Source: Nostoc sp. NIES-4103
GTDB lineage: Bacteria; Cyanobacteriota; Cyanobacteriia; Cyanobacteriales; Nostocaceae
Assembly: GCF_002368335.1 (NCBI RefSeq)
Contig: NZ_AP018288.1
Location: 7,084,609 to 7,148,608 of the forward strand
Reading direction: 5' to 3'
DNA length: 64,000 bases
Shown: piece by piece, positions 61,705-64,000 of the stretch
How positions within the stretch are numbered: position 1 is the stretch's first letter
Layout of the letters: every line of letters begins with the position of its first letter
Position numbers and translations under genes: made by a program
The notes under the pieces: generated by a model
Databases searched by the model: none
Told to the model about the DNA's origin: nothing
Seen by the model: only the letters and a program-made list of their open reading frames with translations

Positions 61705-63918
61705 TTAGCTGTCAGTATAGAAAGAACTTTTTTTGGAATCGATCAAGTTGGAGCCTATACCAGTTGAACGTAATGCCATATTCAAGAGAGTTAATTGTGA
61801 ATTAGCTTCTGGACAATCTTCACAAGGGCGGCGTTGGATATAACTGCCGTCGGGTTGTAAATCCCAAGCTTGACGATTGTCTGCCAGCATAATTCCCAGG
61901 ATTTCTTGCAAATCTTTAGCAATATCTGGGTCTTTGATAGGAGTAATGACTTCCACTCGACGATCTAAATTACGGCGCATCCAGTCAGCACTGCCGATAT
62001 AAATTTCTTCTTGTCCATTGTTGTGGAAGTAATAAATGCGAGAGTGTTCTAAGAAGCGACCAACAATGCTGATGATGCGAATATTTTCACTAATGTCTTT
62101 GAGTCCGGGACGTAAACAACAAATGCCCCGAACGATGAGGTCGATTTTTACCCCAGCGCGGGAAGCTTCATATAAAGTGGCAATGGTTTGAGGATCGACC
62201 AGGGAATTCATTTTGGCAACGATGCGCCCAGAAAAGCCATTTTTAGCATTTTCGATTTCACGATAAATTAAACCAAGAAAGCGATCGCGCATATTCACAG
62301 GTGCAACCAGTAATTCCCTATAAGATTTTTGGCGAGAATAACCTGTTAAAAAATTAAATAAATCTGTAATATCCGCACCCAATTCTTCTCGGCAACTGAA
62401 CAATCCCAAATCGGTGTAAAGTCGTGCCGTTTTTTGGTTATAATTACCTGTGCCAATATGCACATAGCGACGCATACAGTCTTTTTCTCGCCGCACCACC
62501 AGAACAGTTTTACAATGAGTCTTCAGTCCGACTAAACCGTAGACAACATGCACTCCAACTCTTTCTAGTCGTCTTGCCCAATAAATATTATTCTCCTCAT
62601 CAAACCGCGCCTTTAATTCCACTAATACAGATACCTGTTTACCATTTTCAGCAGCAGCAATTAAGGCATTGACTATGGGTGAGTCTCCTGAAGTCCGGTA
62701 AAGAGTCATCTTAATTGCCAGCACATTCGGATCATGGGCGGCATGGGTAATAAAGCGCACCACCGTTGCTGAAAAAGATTGATAGGGATGGTGTACAAAC
62801 AAATCCTTTTCCCGAATCACAGCAAAAAAGTCTTTGCCTTCCTCCATATCCAGCGCATCTGGATCTTCTAAACTTGGTTCTCGCAACCTTTGCAGGCGTT
62901 GAGGTACTACAGACTGGCGTGGTGGATCTTTGAGTTCTGGCAATGGTAATGCCATAAAATACATCAAGTCCCGCAATCCCAAAAGACCGTCTACTTCATA
63001 GACATCGCTTTCTGTCAAGTCCAAATCTTGCAATAAGCGTGTACGTACTGGTTCGGGAGTCTGGGATTGAATTTCTAACCGTACAGGAGATCCGCCGATG
63101 CGGCGTTTTCGCAGTTCTTGTTCGATGGCTAATAGCAGGTCATCTGCTTCATCTTCTTCTAATGCCAAGTCAGCATTGCGGGTAATGCGGAAGGGATGAT
63201 ACTCTTGGATATTCATGCCTGGGAATAAAGACTCCAGGTTATGAGCGATCGCTTGTTCTAAAGGTACTCCTGTCCAATGGGCTGGTCGGTCGTTGTGCTG
63301 AATTCCCAACTCTGGCGGTAAAGGTAAAAATCGAGGGAGAACGTTAGGAACTTTGACTCTGGCAAAAAATTCTTCATCAGTATCTGGGTTTTTGACCACA
63401 ACTGCCAAATTTAAGCTGAGATTGGAAATGTAGGGAAAGGGATGGCTAGGGTCAACCGCCAGAGGAGTTAAAACAGGAAAGATTTGTTCTTCGTAATAGT
63501 TGTCTAGATAAGTCCGCTGTTTTTGAGACAAATTGATGTAATCGAGGATATGAATTCCGTGATTTGCTAACAGCGGTTGCAAGACTTGCTCAAAATGCTG
63601 ATGCTGTTTTGTTACCTGGGGAACAAGGGCAGCCCAAATATCGTTAAGCTGTTGTTGCGGTGTGCGACCGTCAGGAGTTAACTGGCTAACTTTCGCTTCT
63701 ACCTGTTGCTTTAAAGCTGCAACGCGCACCATGAAAAACTCATCTAAGTTAGAATTGAATATTGCCAAAAACTTCAGCCGTTCTAGTAATGGTGTTCTTG
63801 GGTCGCAAGCTTCATGTAATACTCTGTTGTTAAATTCTAACCAACTTAACTCGCGGTTAAGATAATATTGCGGATCGTTTAAATTGATGGGATTGGCGCT
63901 CTTTTTAGATTTCGGCAT
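61705..63918 (-). CDS. ppk: Polyphosphate kinase PPK1
   Basis: A 737-residue PPK1, which reversibly polymerises the gamma-phosphate of ATP into polyphosphate. It is the usual length. The N-terminal domain begins RELSWLEFNNRVLHEA; the core carries the two catalytic-region His motifs, THCKTVLVVRRE and YVHIGTGNYN, and the closing SADWMRRNLDRRVEV motif (PLD-like fold). Start at 63918 fits the family. Phosphate storage would tie in with the phn transporter elsewhere in the window, but the genes are far apart. Confidence 0.97.
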   Translation of the reverse strand: MPKSKKSANPINLNDPQYYLNRELSWLEFNNRVLHEACDPRTPLLERLKFLAIFNSNLDEFFMVRVAALKQQVEAKVSQLTPDGRTPQQQLNDIWAALVPQVTKQHQHFEQVLQPLLANHGIHILDYINLSQKQRTYLDNYYEEQIFPVLTPLAVDPSHPFPYISNLSLNLAVVVKNPDTDEEFFARVKVPNVLPRFLPLPPELGIQHNDRPAHWTGVPLEQAIAHNLESLFPGMNIQEYHPFRITRNADLALEEDEADDLLLAIEQELRKRRIGGSPVRLEIQSQTPEPVRTRLLQDLDLTESDVYEVDGLLGLRDLMYFMALPLPELKDPPRQSVVPQRLQRLREPSLEDPDALDMEEGKDFFAVIREKDLFVHHPYQSFSATVVRFITHAAHDPNVLAIKMTLYRTSGDSPIVNALIAAAENGKQVSVLVELKARFDEENNIYWARRLERVGVHVVYGLVGLKTHCKTVLVVRREKDCMRRYVHIGTGNYNQKTARLYTDLGLFSCREELGADITDLFNFLTGYSRQKSYRELLVAPVNMRDRFLGLIYREIENAKNGFSGRIVAKMNSLVDPQTIATLYEASRAGVKIDLIVRGICCLRPGLKDISENIRIISIVGRFLEHSRIYYFHNNGQEEIYIGSADWMRRNLDRRVEVITPIKDPDIAKDLQEILGIMLADNRQAWDLQPDGSYIQRRPCEDCPEANSQLTLLNMALRSTGIGSNLIDSKKSSFYTDS

Positions 63919-64000
63919 AACGATCTCAAGGTAGCCAGATGTAGCCCATACAGCTGGAGAACAATAAATATAGTAGATGAAATGGGGTATGGATGTAAGT

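Overview
The window looks like chromosomal DNA of a filamentous, probably heterocyst-forming cyanobacterium (Nostocales). The grounds are dense GCGATCGC (HIP1) octamers, many 7-9 bp short tandem repeats between genes, and cyanobacterium-specific genes: rpaB, nblB, sasA, CCB2/CCB4, CRR7, DUF3493, DUF760 and DUF2854. There is no rRNA, no CRISPR array and no prophage. One tRNA (Thr, CGU) is present.

Layout. 1-4.2 kb: the 5' part of malQ, a Nudix hydrolase, a pentapeptide-repeat protein fused to a complete RidA, and a hexapeptide acyltransferase. 4.2-6.05 kb: an IS200/IS605-type element with divergent tnpA and tnpB. 6.3-10.7 kb: an accessory, decaying stretch with an unknown gene, a 21-bp tandem repeat array, a STAND ATPase/TPR gene broken by three in-frame stops and a small MITE, and a truncated DUF4351 remnant. 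11-15.1 kb: tRNA-Thr, a DUF3493 gene, an SLH/beta-helix surface protein, a DUF1400 protein and two small genes. 15.2-21.2 kb: the rimP-nusA-ylxR-infB operon on the minus strand, continuing into two small genes. 21.4-26.9 kb: hypothetical, cell-wall and Uma2-type genes. 26.9-35.5 kb: radA, rpaB, CCB2/CCB4, DUF456, nblB, a CBS protein, mutT, DUF760 and a group 2 sigma factor. 35.5-41.5 kb: carB, dps and a [2Fe-2S] protein. 41.7-44.4 kb: phnD-phnC-phnE. 44.7-46.8 kb: a methyltransferase and an M42 peptidase. 46.9-48.9 kb: a second, almost identical IS copy sitting inside a MITE-like element. 49-54.5 kb: envelope genes (GDSL esterase, SLH lipoprotein, two glycosyltransferases). 54.5-56.1 kb: a long stretch without genes. 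56.1-64 kb: sasA, a REC-GGDEF regulator, CRR7, DUF2854, a lone receiver protein and ppk1.

How the genes fit together. Most are housekeeping: translation and transcription factors (infB, nusA, rimP), pyrimidine/arginine precursor supply (carB), DNA repair (radA), and light, nutrient and clock control of photosynthesis (rpaB, nblB, sasA). Phosphorus is represented by phnDCE import and ppk1 storage. The accessory interest lies in mobile DNA. There are two fresh copies of a TnpB-carrying insertion sequence, two different MITE-like elements (one with a readable TTA target duplication inside the STAND gene), and short tandem repeats that have entered coding sequence (carB, mutT). The best protein-level oddity is the pentapeptide-RidA fusion with an apparent internal ribosome binding site. 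I found no convincing complete new defence or metabolic system; the STAND/TPR locus is the closest candidate and is visibly broken.
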